From Variovorax boronicumulans (GTDB lineage: Bacteria > Pseudomonadota > Gammaproteobacteria > Burkholderiales > Burkholderiaceae_C), in assembly GCF_029892485.1 (NCBI RefSeq), contig NZ_JARXVG010000004.1, forward strand, positions 372,001 to 436,000: a DNA stretch of 64,000 nucleotides. The letters run 5' to 3'. Below the pieces are notes generated by a model that was not told the origin of the DNA, did no database searches, and saw only the letters and a list, made by a program, of their open reading frames with translations. Every line of letters starts with the position of its first letter. Position 1 is the stretch's first letter. This document shows positions 8,904 to 17,211 of this stretch, one piece after another. Position numbers and translations under genes: made by a program.

Positions 8904-9565
8904 CCGAGAACCAAGCACGCGAAGAAATCTGCCGCGTCGGCCGCAGCCTGTTCGAGCGCGGTTACGTGCATGCCACGGCCGGCAACATCAGCGTGCGGCT
9001 GGACGATGGCTTCCTCATCACGCCGACCGATGCGTGCCTCGGCTTTCTCGATCCGGCGCGGCTCGCGCGGCTCGATGCGGAAGGCAAGCAAGTCGGTGGC
9101 GACCGTGCCAGCAAGACCATCGCGTTGCACAGGCGCATCTACGCGGCCGCGTGCCGCTTCGATGCAGACACGGCCTGCGTGATCCACACGCACAGCACGC
9201 ATTGCGTCGCGCTCACGCTCAACGCAGCGGGCCACGAACTGCTGCCCGCGCTCACGCCCTACTTCGTGATGAAGGTCGGCCATGTGCCGCTCATTCCGTA
9301 TCACCGTCCCGGCGCACCCGAGGCGGCAGAAAAGGTGGCGCAAGCCATCGAACGTTTTGGCGCCGCAGGCACGCCCCTTCGCGCCGTGATGCTCGAACGC
9401 CTCGGCCCGAACGTGTGGCACGAAACGCCGGCCGCCGCCATGGCCGTGCTCGAGGAACTCGAAGAAACAGCGCGGCTTCAGATGCTTATGGGCGCCGCAA
9501 GGCCGGCGCCGCTGAATGCCTCACAGATCGATGAACTGCGCACCACCTTCGGTGCGCGCTGGTAG
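8900..9565 (+). CDS. otnC: 3-oxo-tetronate 4-phosphate decarboxylase (class II aldolase fold)
   Basis: A 221-residue class II aldolase/adducin-fold protein. It should decarboxylate 3-oxo-tetronate 4-phosphate to dihydroxyacetone phosphate. The first two metal histidines are present as HTH at residues 96-98. Two positions differ from classical members such as fuculose-1-phosphate aldolase: the usual catalytic Glu aligns with Thr73 (SKT), and the third metal His (the NHGP motif) aligns with Leu168 (RLGP). These may be subfamily traits or may mean altered chemistry. The ATG overlaps the otnK stop. The open frame extends far upstream, but only this start fits the family length. Confidence 0.83.
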   Translation: MTENQAREEICRVGRSLFERGYVHATAGNISVRLDDGFLITPTDACLGFLDPARLARLDAEGKQVGGDRASKTIALHRRIYAAACRFDADTACVIHTHSTHCVALTLNAAGHELLPALTPYFVMKVGHVPLIPYHRPGAPEAAEKVAQAIERFGAAGTPLRAVMLERLGPNVWHETPAAAMAVLEELEETARLQMLMGAARPAPLNASQIDELRTTFGARW

Positions 9566-9575
9566 AAGAAACACC

Positions 9576-10394
9576 ATGCCCCAATTCGCAGCCAACCTCT
9601 CGATGCTCTATCCCGAGCTCGACTTCCTCGACCGCTTCGACGCCGCCGCCAAGGACGGCTTCAAGGCGGTCGAATACCTCTTCCCCTACGCCTTCGCGAA
9701 AGAAGACATCATCGCGCGCCTGAAGCACAACGGCCTGCAGCAGGTGCTCTTCAACGGCCCGCCCGGCGACTGGGACAGCGGCGAGCGCGGCCTCGCGTGC
9801 CTGCCCGGCCGCGATGCCGAGTTCCGCGATGGCATCGCGAAAGCCATCGACTACGCCGTCGCGCTCGACTGCCCGCGCATCCACGTCATGGCCGGCCTCG
9901 TGCCGCAAGACCTCCAGCGTGATGCCGTGCGGCCCGTATACCTCGACAACCTGCGCTTTGCCGCGGAAGAGGCCGCCAAGGCCGGCCGTGACGTGCTGAT
10001 CGAGCCGATCAACACGCGCGACATCCCGGGCTTCTTCCTCAACCGGCAGGACGACGCACACGAGATCGTCGAGACCGTCGGCGCGCCGAACCTCAAGGTG
10101 CAGATGGACCTGTACCACTGCCAGATCGTCGAAGGCGACGTGGCGATGAAGATTCGCAAGTACCTGCCCACCGGCCGCGTCGGTCATCTGCAGATCGCCG
10201 GCGTGCCCGAGCGCCACGAGCCCGACATCGGCGAGCAGAACTACAGCTACCTCTTCGACGTGATCGACGAGGTCTCGAAGCAGAGCGGCTGGCAGGGCTG
10301 GGTCGGCTGCGAGTACCGACCGAAGCGCGGCACGGAGCCTGGCGGCACTTCCGCGGGCCTGGGCTGGCTGCGCGCATTGCAGCAGCGCGCATGA
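9576..10394 (+). CDS. otnI: 2-oxo-tetronate isomerase (hydroxypyruvate isomerase family)
   Basis: A 272-residue TIM-barrel enzyme of the hydroxypyruvate isomerase/xylose isomerase-like family. It begins [20 protein letters not shown]. Metal-binding carboxylates are visible in [14 protein letters not shown] (about residue 142) and GCEYRP near the C-terminus. OtnI interconverts 2-oxo- and 3-oxo-tetronate, linking the LtnD and DenD products to OtnK. The start at 9576 was chosen over an in-frame ATG at 9516, which lies inside otnC; AGAAGAAA precedes it. Its stop overlaps the next start (ATGA at 10391-10394), so the amidohydrolase is translated from the same message. Confidence 0.87.
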   Translation: MPQFAANLSMLYPELDFLDRFDAAAKDGFKAVEYLFPYAFAKEDIIARLKHNGLQQVLFNGPPGDWDSGERGLACLPGRDAEFRDGIAKAIDYAVALDCPRIHVMAGLVPQDLQRDAVRPVYLDNLRFAAEEAAKAGRDVLIEPINTRDIPGFFLNRQDDAHEIVETVGAPNLKVQMDLYHCQIVEGDVAMKIRKYLPTGRVGHLQIAGVPERHEPDIGEQNYSYLFDVIDEVSKQSGWQGWVGCEYRPKRGTEPGGTSAGLGWLRALQQRA

Positions 10395-11587
10395 AGCTCG
10401 AGGCGCTGCGCATTCCTGCACCGCTGCGTGGCTTCGCGGCGGGCGACGCGCAGGTCTTCGATGTCACGCTCGATGGCGACAAGGTCGCGGCCATCGTGCC
10501 CAGCGCCTCGCAGGCGCAGGCGCGCGGCACGCTGCTGAGCGCGCTGGTCGAGGCGCATGCGCACATCGACAAGAACTACACGGTGCAGGAAGTGGGCGCG
10601 GCGCAGGGCAACCTGTTCGCAGCCATCGAGCGCATGGAGAAGCACCGCGCCGGCTGGAGCGGCGAGACGCTGCGCCTGCGCATGGAGCGCGCGCTGCAAG
10701 ACGCATGGCAATCGGGCACGCGCGCGCTGCGCACGCACATCGACTGGGTGCAGCCCGAAGCACCGATCGCACTGGCGGTGTTCGAAACGCTGCGCGAAGA
10801 ATGGCGTGGCCGCCTCGAGCTGCAGTTCGTTTCGCTCACGCCGCTCGACGTGTTCGCGGATCTCGCGGCCGGCGAGCGCATCGCCAAAGAAGTGAAGCGT
10901 GCGGGCGGCGTGCTCGGCGCGTTCGTCTACCGCAACGAAGGCATCGTGCACAAGCTGGGCCGCGTGTTCGATCTGGCACAGCAGCACGGCCTGAGTCTCG
11001 ACTTCCATGTCGACGAAGGGCTCGACGCCGAAGCCACCGGCCTTCGCAGCATTGCCCAGCTCGTGCGCGCACGCGACTTCAAGCACAACGTCGTCTGCGG
11101 CCACTGCTGCTCGCTTTCGATGCAAGACGACGCGGTCGCCAATGAAACGCTCGCGCTCTGCGCCGGCGCGGGCCTGCACATCGTCGCGCTGCCCACCACG
11201 AATCTCTATCTGCAGGGCGCCTGGGACCGCACGCCCGTGCCGCGCGGCATCACGCGCATCCACGAAGCGGCGGCACGGGGCTTGCGTGCGAGCCTGGCCA
11301 CGGACAACGTGCAGGACGCCTTCTATCCCTACGGCAGCTACGACCTCGTAGAGACCTTCGGCCTCGGCGTGCAGATGGCGCACCTCGCGCCCGCAAGCGA
11401 CTGGCTCGATGCGATCACCGTCAGCCCCGCGAAGGCGCTCGGCCTCGCGTGGGACGGCCGCATCGCGCCGGGCTGCCCTGCGGACCTGGTGCTGCTTGCG
11501 GCGACCGACGAGCATGAGCTCATCGGGCCGCGCGGACGCGAACGCACTGTGATCCGTGCCGGTCGAATTCTGGAGAAATCACTATGA
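10391..11587 (+). CDS. cytosine-deaminase-like amidohydrolase coupled to the tetronate operon
   Basis: A 398-residue metal-dependent amidohydrolase of the CodA type. Metal ligands are visible in order: the HxH pair in [12 protein letters not shown] (about residues 55-65), DFHVDEG (about 205), GHCCSL (about 238) and the Asp of [14 protein letters not shown] (about 303). The DFHVDEG pattern is that of cytosine and related ring deaminases. No tetronate pathway step known to me needs a deaminase, yet the ATG overlaps the otnI stop and its own stop overlaps the following RidA-family gene. Possible roles include hydrolysing a cyclic amide or imine precursor of a sugar acid, or removing a nucleobase-like compound. 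Substrate unknown. Confidence 0.8.
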   Translation: MKLEALRIPAPLRGFAAGDAQVFDVTLDGDKVAAIVPSASQAQARGTLLSALVEAHAHIDKNYTVQEVGAAQGNLFAAIERMEKHRAGWSGETLRLRMERALQDAWQSGTRALRTHIDWVQPEAPIALAVFETLREEWRGRLELQFVSLTPLDVFADLAAGERIAKEVKRAGGVLGAFVYRNEGIVHKLGRVFDLAQQHGLSLDFHVDEGLDAEATGLRSIAQLVRARDFKHNVVCGHCCSLSMQDDAVANETLALCAGAGLHIVALPTTNLYLQGAWDRTPVPRGITRIHEAAARGLRASLATDNVQDAFYPYGSYDLVETFGLGVQMAHLAPASDWLDAITVSPAKALGLAWDGRIAPGCPADLVLLAATDEHELIGPRGRERTVIRAGRILEKSL

Positions 11588-12051
11588 GCATGGGCAAGCC
11601 AATGGCCAACTACGCCGCCGCCAAACGCGTCGGCGATTTCGTCTTCATGAGCGGCGTGGTCGCGGTCGATCCGGCCAAGCGCCGCGCGGTCGCGGGCTAC
11701 GACGATATTCCCGAAGAAGCCCGCACCGCATTGCAGGGCGTGGGCTACGCCACCGGGCAGATGTCGGTCGATGTTTTCGAAGCCGCCATCGTCGCGCAGA
11801 GCTGGTTCGTGCTGGAGCGCATCCGCCAGATCGCGGCCGAGCACGGCGGCACGATGGACGATGTGGTCAAGCTGGTGCAGTACTTCCGCCACCTGCCGCA
11901 CTACGCGTTCTACAACCGCGTGCGCGGCCTCTTCTATCCGGGCGAGCCGCCGGTGAGCACGGTGGTCGAGGTGTCGCGCTTCCTGCCGGGGGACGAGGTG
12001 CTGGTCGAGGTCGAAGCCACCATGTACCTTCCTCAACGCGCGGCTACTTGA
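11584..12051 (+). CDS. RidA/YjgF/RutC family protein
   Basis: A 155-residue Rid-family protein. Conserved elements include FVFMSGVV near residues 20-27, an arginine in VVEVSRFLPGDEVLVEVEA corresponding to the one needed for enamine/imine deaminase activity in RidA, and the usual trimer-fold length plus a short extension. It overlaps the amidohydrolase stop by ATGA (11584-11587), so the two are probably made together. RutC, a member of this family, works in uracil catabolism. Here the partner is a CodA-like deaminase and the neighbouring convergent gene is a RutR-like regulator. The 3' end overlaps that regulator's end by 8 bases. Confidence 0.82.
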   Translation: MSMGKPMANYAAAKRVGDFVFMSGVVAVDPAKRRAVAGYDDIPEEARTALQGVGYATGQMSVDVFEAAIVAQSWFVLERIRQIAAEHGGTMDDVVKLVQYFRHLPHYAFYNRVRGLFYPGEPPVSTVVEVSRFLPGDEVLVEVEATMYLPQRAAT

Positions 12052-12700
12052 CCCCTGCACCTTTCAGCAGGAAATCCGTCACCTGCTCGATCAGGTAGCG
12101 CCGGTCCTTGTCGTCGCCGTCCTGCGCGACGTTGCGGAAGTACGCGGCCTGTGTCGCATGGTCCGCATAGAACTGCGTCACCGCCCAGATGTGGAACAGC
12201 ACCAGCATCGGGTCGGCCTTGTCCATCAGGCCCTGGTTCATCCAGTTCTGGATCACGGCGGCCGCCTGGTCGGTGCGCGCCTTGCTCGTGTCCATCATGG
12301 TGTTGAGCACCGGCGCGCCGCGCATCATCTCGGCGGTGAAGATGCGCGAGCGCAGCGGGTGCTGGAACGAGAACATCATCTTGCGATGGATCAGGTCGCC
12401 CAGCACCTTGCGCGGGCCGAAGGCCTCGTCGCTGAAGCCGAACACCACGATCCAGTCGTTCAGGATGTCCTGCAGCACCTGGCGGTAGAGCGCCTCCTTG
12501 CTGTCGATGTAGTAGTGCAGCTGCGCCTTCGAGAGCCCGGCCTTGTCGGCGATGGCCTGCGTCGATGCGCCGGCCAGGCCCTCGCTCGCGAACACCTCGA
12601 TCGCGGCCTGGTAGATGACGCCCAGCACCTGCGTGTATTTGCGCGACCGGCCGCGCGTGGCCGGTGCTTCGCTCTCGCTCTCGATTTCCTTCTCTTCCAT
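12044..12700 (-). CDS. TetR family regulator, RutR-like
   Basis: A 218-residue TetR-type regulator. The helix-turn-helix lies at about residues 35-80 (TQAIADKAGLSKAQLHYYIDSKEALY). The ligand domain resembles Escherichia coli RutR, with corresponding segments for LLYYFPSKEALY and for the WASTQHYADFATQ region (here WAVTQFYADHATQ). RutR binds pyrimidines. The start at 12700 (MEEKEIESE) gives a short acidic leader. It is the last gene of the leftward cluster and lies a few bases after the PDR reductase gene. A RutR-like palindrome at 19733-19748, before the first gene of the cluster, is a natural target. The pyrimidine-type ligand is inferred. Confidence 0.85.
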   Translation of the reverse strand: MEEKEIESESEAPATRGRSRKYTQVLGVIYQAAIEVFASEGLAGASTQAIADKAGLSKAQLHYYIDSKEALYRQVLQDILNDWIVVFGFSDEAFGPRKVLGDLIHRKMMFSFQHPLRSRIFTAEMMRGAPVLNTMMDTSKARTDQAAAVIQNWMNQGLMDKADPMLVLFHIWAVTQFYADHATQAAYFRNVAQDGDDKDRRYLIEQVTDFLLKGAGVK

Positions 12701-12702
12701 GT

Positions 12703-13668
12703 TCACAGCTGCAGCACCAGTTCGAGGCCTTTGGCGCGCGAGCAGCACAGCGCCACCTTGCTGCGCCGCTCGGTGCCGGTGAGGCAGAAGTCGCGGTGCT
12801 CCGCGCCCTCGCCATCGCCCTCGACCACGCAGGTGCCGCACAGGCCCTGCTGGCACGACACGGGAATGTCGATGCCCACTTCGTGCAGCGCATCGACGGC
12901 CGTCTGGTCGGCCGCGACCGGCACCGTGATGCCGCGCTGCGCGAGCCTGAGCGTGAAGGGTAGGCCGGTGCTCGTGTTGGCATCGGTCGGCGCAGCGAAG
13001 TACTCGGTGTGCAGCGCGTCGTCGGGCCAATCGGTCTTTGCGGCCGCGTCGCGTACTGCCTTCATGAAGCCGCCGGGGCCGCAGACGTAGAGGTGCGTGT
13101 CCGGTGCGCGATCGGCCAGAAGCGCCTGCAGGTCGATGCGTTGCGATGCATCGCCCTGGTCCAGATGAAGGCGCAGGTGCGGCGCGAGTGCGGGGTCGCG
13201 CAGTGCATTGGAAAACGCCAGGTGCTCTTCGCCGCGCGCGAACACGCACAGCGTGAACGACGCGCCGCGCGCCGCGAGTGCCTGCGCCATCGCGAGCAGC
13301 GGTGTCATGCCGATGCCACCTGCCATCAGCAGATGGTGCGCGGCTTCTGCGCGCAGCGGAAAGGTATTGCGCGGCGTACTGATCGCGATCAGGTCGCCCT
13401 CGCGCACGCGCTCGTGCATCGAGGCCGATCCGCCACGGCTCGCAAGCTCGCGCTTCACGCCGATCACATAGGACGGCGCATTCGACGGCGCCCGCGCCAG
13501 CGAGTACTGGCGAGAGAACCCACCCGGCATGTGCACATCGATGTGCGCGCCGGCCTCGTAGCCCGGCAGCGCACGCCCCCACGGATGCGCGAGCTCGAAG
13601 GCCAGGATCTCCGGCGTCTCGCGCGAGATGCGTTTGACGCGGACGGTCAGCGTGCGTTCGAGGCTCAT
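12703..13668 (-). CDS. PDR/VanB-type FMN and [2Fe-2S] oxidoreductase
   Basis: A 321-residue phthalate dioxygenase reductase-type protein. It has an N-terminal flavin-binding barrel (RQYSLARAP), an NAD-binding domain (LLMAGGIGMTPLLAMA and the CGPGGFM motif), and a C-terminal plant-type [2Fe-2S] ferredoxin domain with CxxxxCxxC in SCQQGLCGTC plus a distal cysteine. Such proteins pass electrons from NAD(P)H to a Rieske oxygenase. No oxygenase component is in the window, so its partner must be elsewhere or the protein serves another acceptor. It lies 20 bases after the quinone reductase gene and directly before the RutR-like gene. Confidence 0.88.
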   Translation of the reverse strand: MSLERTLTVRVKRISRETPEILAFELAHPWGRALPGYEAGAHIDVHMPGGFSRQYSLARAPSNAPSYVIGVKRELASRGGSASMHERVREGDLIAISTPRNTFPLRAEAAHHLLMAGGIGMTPLLAMAQALAARGASFTLCVFARGEEHLAFSNALRDPALAPHLRLHLDQGDASQRIDLQALLADRAPDTHLYVCGPGGFMKAVRDAAAKTDWPDDALHTEYFAAPTDANTSTGLPFTLRLAQRGITVPVAADQTAVDALHEVGIDIPVSCQQGLCGTCVVEGDGEGAEHRDFCLTGTERRSKVALCCSRAKGLELVLQL

Positions 13669-13688
13669 GGTCTGGGTTCTCCCTGCGT

Positions 13689-14279
13689 CTAGATGTTCTG
13701 CAGCTTGCGCGAAACGCGCTCGATGAAATGCGTGCGGTCGCTCGCGGTGACGGCGTTCATGTCGTGCAGCTGCAGCCAGGTGACCTTGCAGCGCAAGGCG
13801 AACAGCGCCCGCAGCGCGCGCGTGAAGAGCCGCCGCCCGGGGTCGCCGATGGCCAGCACGAACCAGCGCGGCGATCCGCCCGTGGTCACCACCGTCAGCC
13901 GCCGGATGTGCCGCAGGCCCGATTTCGCGAGCTGCCCCTTGCGCTCGGCCGGCAGGAAGGCCACGCCCGGCAGCCAGACCCGCTCCAGCCAGCCCTTGAG
14001 CATCGACGGCGGGCCGTGGAACCAGGTGGGGTAGACGAACACGAGGTGCTCGGCCCACAGCAATGCGTCGACATGCGGTTTCACGCGTTCGCGGATGAGG
14101 TCGGGGTTGTCCAGGTAGGCCATGCGCTCTTCGCGGGTCAGCGTGGGGTCGAAGCCTTCGGCGTACAGGTCGATGGTCCGCACGGCATGCCGGGGTTCGA
14201 GGGCCGCCAGCGCCGTGCGGTAGAGCGCGTGATTGAAGCTGTCGGGGTTCGGATGGCAGTGGACGACTAACGTTTTCAT
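13689..14279 (-). CDS. NAD(P)H:quinone oxidoreductase, flavodoxin-like fold
   Basis: A 196-residue member of the NQO1/KefF-type flavodoxin-like family. It begins MKTLVVHCHPNPDSFNHAL, where the N-terminal beta strand and phosphate loop bind flavin. The family segment VYPTWFHGPPSMLKGWLERVW is near residues 85-105. The start at 14279 was preferred to an in-frame ATG five codons upstream. It probably donates two electrons to a quinone or other oxidised product. It is co-oriented with the Fe-S reductase and the transporter genes, which suggests a shared catabolic role for an unidentified compound. Confidence 0.83.
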   Translation of the reverse strand: MKTLVVHCHPNPDSFNHALYRTALAALEPRHAVRTIDLYAEGFDPTLTREERMAYLDNPDLIRERVKPHVDALLWAEHLVFVYPTWFHGPPSMLKGWLERVWLPGVAFLPAERKGQLAKSGLRHIRRLTVVTTGGSPRWFVLAIGDPGRRLFTRALRALFALRCKVTWLQLHDMNAVTASDRTHFIERVSRKLQNI

Positions 14280-14311
14280 GAAAAAGGGCCGCATCGCCTA
14301 TCGGCGAGACA

Positions 14312-14379
14312 GGGTCAGAGCCCAGGAAACAAAAGGCCGCGCGGTGCCTTATGGCAACCCAGGCGCCGGCATCTGACCC
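14312..14379. repeat. REP-like inverted repeat in the 148-base gap
   Basis: GGGTCAGA at 14312-14319 and TCTGACCC at 14372-14379 are perfect inverted copies 52 bases apart, with a smaller TGCC-TTAT-GGCA hairpin between them. The GGGTCAGA/TCTGACCC core is typical of repetitive extragenic palindromes mobilised by RAYT proteins. It sits between the binding-protein gene and the quinone reductase gene and may attenuate read-through. Confidence 0.4.
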
Positions 14380-14427
14380 CGGCGCAAGCCCCGCGCGACC
14401 CACGGAAAAAACTCTCGATGAAACGAA

Positions 14428-15456
14428 TTACTTGCCGGTGAGCTTCTTGCGAACGTCGACACCGACGCCCTTGTTCACGAATTGCGTGGTCACGACCTTC
14501 GACAGATCGACTTCGCCCGCCTTGTAGAGACCGGCCTTGACCATCTTGTCGTAGAAGTCCTTCACGCGGGCTTCGTCCATCGCGCCGATGCCCTTGGTGA
14601 GCGATTCGCCGCTGTCGACGATGCCCATCTTCTTCATCAGGTCGATGGAGCCCTGCGATGCGGCCACGGGCGAGTCTGGGTTGATCTTGGCGATCATCTC
14701 GTTGGCGGCCTTGTTGTCGCCGTAGAGGTAGTTGTTCCAGCCGATGATCGAGGCCTCGACGAACTTGCGCACCGTCTCGGGCTTTGTCTTGATGAGGTCC
14801 GCGCGCGTCTCGATGGTGGTCGAGTAGGTCGAGAAGCCGTTGTCCGCCAGGAGCTGCACCACGGGGTCGAAACCGGCCTGCGCCTTGATCGACAGCGGCT
14901 CCGAGATCGCATAGCCCTGCTGGATCGACTTCTTGTCCGCGAGGAACGGGCCGACGTTGAAGGTGTAGGGCTTGAGCTGCGAATCCTTGAAGCCGTGCTC
15001 CGATTTCATCCACTGCCAGAAGCTGAACTGGCCGTCCTTGCCGATGAAGGCGACGGGGGCCTTGGTCATGTCCTTGAAGGTGTCGAGGCCCTGGCCCGGG
15101 TGCGCGAACATGGCCTGCGGGTCCTTCTGGAAGAAAGCCGCGACCACCACGGTGGGCACGCCGTTCTTCACGTTGTCGAACGATTGCAGCAGGTTGCCGG
15201 TCATGAGGAAGTCGACCTTGCCCGCCGGCAGCATCGGCCGGTTGTTGACCATCGGGCCGCCCTGCTGGATGTCCACATCGAGGCCGTACTTCTTGTAGGT
15301 GCCGTCCACCAGCGCCTGGTAGAAGCCGCCGTGGCCGGCCTGCGCTTTCCAGTTGGTGGCGAACACCACTTTTTCCTGCGCCTGCACGGCGAAGGCGGCG
15401 GCCGCGAGGGCCAGGCCGAGGGCGAGCGGGCGGATTGTCAGAGCGGGGATGCGCAT
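14428..15456 (-). CDS. ABC transporter substrate-binding protein, SsuA/NMT1-like
   Basis: A 342-residue periplasmic binding protein of the NMT1/THI5/SsuA type, with a signal peptide ending around AAAFAVQAQE. After the leader come VVFATNWKAQAGHGGFYQALVDG and KKYGLDVDIQQGG, the family pattern for ligand-domain entry. This type binds sulfonates, hydroxymethylpyrimidines or aromatic acids. The start at 15456 gives the signal peptide; upstream in-frame ATGs fall in the repeat region. It pairs with the permease and ATPase at 17183-18854, but the FAD oxidoreductase gene and two palindromic elements lie between them, so its expression may be adjusted separately. Confidence 0.86.
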   Translation of the reverse strand: MRIPALTIRPLALGLALAAAAFAVQAQEKVVFATNWKAQAGHGGFYQALVDGTYKKYGLDVDIQQGGPMVNNRPMLPAGKVDFLMTGNLLQSFDNVKNGVPTVVVAAFFQKDPQAMFAHPGQGLDTFKDMTKAPVAFIGKDGQFSFWQWMKSEHGFKDSQLKPYTFNVGPFLADKKSIQQGYAISEPLSIKAQAGFDPVVQLLADNGFSTYSTTIETRADLIKTKPETVRKFVEASIIGWNNYLYGDNKAANEMIAKINPDSPVAASQGSIDLMKKMGIVDSGESLTKGIGAMDEARVKDFYDKMVKAGLYKAGEVDLSKVVTTQFVNKGVGVDVRKKLTGK

Positions 15457-15525
15457 GGCAGTGGACTCCTGGGTTGAACCTGAATGATCGAGATGGATGC
15501 GGGTGGGATTCTGCCGTTCGGGGCG

Positions 15526-15623
15526 CGTGCGAAGAGCACCGGGTGCTCCCCTCCGCGAATGTCCCCCGGGCTTCGCCCTCCTCCTTGATTTCGCTGCGGG
15601 GAGCACCCGGTGCTCTTCGCACG
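15526..15623. repeat. palindromic repeat unit A with 26-bp perfect arms
   Basis: Perfect 26-base inverted arms at 15526-15551 and 15598-15623 (containing GAGCACCCGGTGCTC) enclose a 46-base core. The core reads TCCGCGAATGTCC at one end and TTGATTTCGCTGC at the other. The same core occurs inverted in unit B, with different arms. It lies in the 357-base gap before the binding-protein gene. Confidence 0.7.
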
Positions 15624-15671
15624 AGGGCACGTTGCCGGTAATCGTGCGACCAACCAGCGCGGCTCACGACG

Positions 15672-15763
15672 CTCACGCCGATGGGGTGCCTTGCGCAGCG
15701 AAATCAAGGGGGAGGCCGAAGGCCGGAGGACATTCGCGGAGCAAGGTACCCCGTCGGCGTGAG
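15672..15763. repeat. palindromic repeat unit B, inverted copy of unit A core
   Basis: Arms at 15672-15694 and 15741-15763 match as inverted repeats at 21 of 23 positions. The core between them, read on the minus strand, repeats the unit A core (GCGAATGTCC, then TTGATTTCGCTGCG). The arms are unrelated in sequence to those of unit A, so the palindrome is conserved while its sequence is not. The rest of the 15457-15813 gap shows no gene. Confidence 0.65.
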
Positions 15764-15813
15764 TGCGCCACGAATGACCCCCGCAGCGACGAATCGAAGA
15801 GCAGCCGTTCATT

Positions 15814-17211
15814 TCAACGCTCGACAGCCATGTCCGAGGTCCAGCCACGCGTCTTGCCGGGGTTCATCAACCCCATCGGATCGCTGCGCTTCTTGAACTC
15901 GATCTGCTGCGTGTCGATGGTCTTCATGCCGCCGTCCTCGATGGTGAAGACATGCGGGTTGAAGATCTGGCAGCCGCCCTGCGACTCGATCTCGCGGATC
16001 ACCTCGTACTGATGGGCTTCGCCCTTCCAGCGCACGAGCAGGATGCCGAAGGTGCCGCACTCGCCGTTGGCGCGTGCGAAGTCCTGGTGCTGCAGCACGT
16101 CGTCGCCGAAGATCTTCAGGTGACGCTCGACCACCGAAGGATCGAAGGGTTGCGCGTAGGCGACCTGCAGATAGGTCCAACCGCGGTCGGCCTTCAGCGC
16201 CTGCAGCGTCGTGTGGTTGAAGGCGCACTCGTAGGCGGGCGGCAGGCCGTCGGCGAGCAGCTCGGCCTCGGTGCCTGCGACGGAGATCGTGCCGCCGTGA
16301 GCGTTGGCCAACGCGCGGAACGCGGCCATCGATTCGGGCGAGACCATGGTGAACACCGCATGCCGGTCGATCGGAAAGCGATCGCGCATCGCCGTGTAGT
16401 AGGGCGAGAAGCGCGCTTCGACCGTCGAGAGCAGAAAGATGTCGAGCGTCGGCGCCTGCGCCGCAATGCCGAAGTCGAGCGCACCGCGGTACGTCTCGAA
16501 CAGCACCGTGCAGTGCACCCACTCGACGGCCGGGCTCAGGGCTACTTCGACGTCGAGGATCACGCCGTTGGTGCCGTAAGCGTGATGCACCTGCTGGATC
16601 TCGTCGCCCACGAGTTCGATGACGCGCGGCTCGCGTTCCACCGTCATCACCCGCGCGCGCAGCAGGTTGCCCGGGTCGCGCAGGATGCCGTGCCGAAACG
16701 ACCCGATGCCGCCGAAGCCGCCCGCAATGAAGCCGCCGATGCTGGCCACATGCCAGGTCGAAGGCCACATGCGCAGCGCCTGCCCGGTCTCGCGCGCGGC
16801 GAGGTCGATGTCGTGCATGCGTGCACCGGCTTCCACGCGCATGCGGCCGTTTTGAATGTCGAGCACGCGGCACATCTGCGTCACGTCGAGCACGATGCCG
16901 CCCTCGAGCGGCACGCACTGGCCGTAGTTGCCGGTGCCGCCCGCGCGAACGGTGAGGGGCAGCTTCCACTTCGCGGCCACGGCCGCGGCTTGCCGCACAT
17001 CGCCCTCGGTGCTGACCTTGACGACGAGGTCGGCCACGCAACCCGCGAGTTGCGCGGTGAGGATGGGGCTGTACCAATAGAAGTCTTTGGACAGTTGCTT
17101 CCGCTGGCTCGGCGAGGTGACAAGGTTGAGGCCGCGCAAGTCTTCGCGCACGGCGTCCCAGTCGACGACAGGCACGGGCGTCCTAGCGTTCACGGCGCAT
17201 CTCGCTCTCAT
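15814..17211 (-). CDS. FAD-binding oxidoreductase (PCMH/GlcD-like)
   Basis: A 465-residue flavin oxidoreductase with an N-terminal PCMH-type FAD domain. VRAGGTGNYGQCVPLEGGIV (about residues 88-107) contacts the cofactor, and GGFIAGGFGGIGSFRHG forms the second loop. The C-terminal substrate domain ends with DPMGLMNPGK, usual for this superfamily. The ATG at 17211 overlaps the permease gene by 29 bases; a GTG at 17193 would give 459 residues and an 11-base overlap. It probably oxidises an alcohol, hydroxyacid or ring intermediate derived from the compound imported by the flanking ABC system. Substrate unknown. Confidence 0.82.
   Translation of the reverse strand: MRARCAVNARTPVPVVDWDAVREDLRGLNLVTSPSQRKQLSKDFYWYSPILTAQLAGCVADLVVKVSTEGDVRQAAAVAAKWKLPLTVRAGGTGNYGQCVPLEGGIVLDVTQMCRVLDIQNGRMRVEAGARMHDIDLAARETGQALRMWPSTWHVASIGGFIAGGFGGIGSFRHGILRDPGNLLRARVMTVEREPRVIELVGDEIQQVHHAYGTNGVILDVEVALSPAVEWVHCTVLFETYRGALDFGIAAQAPTLDIFLLSTVEARFSPYYTAMRDRFPIDRHAVFTMVSPESMAAFRALANAHGGTISVAGTEAELLADGLPPAYECAFNHTTLQALKADRGWTYLQVAYAQPFDPSVVERHLKIFGDDVLQHQDFARANGECGTFGILLVRWKGEAHQYEVIREIESQGGCQIFNPHVFTIEDGGMKTIDTQQIEFKKRSDPMGLMNPGKTRGWTSDMAVER

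Noticed and set aside
14280..15813. Palindromic elements considered as a CRISPR array
   Set aside because: There are only two inverted units with unrelated arms, no regular spacers and no cas genes.
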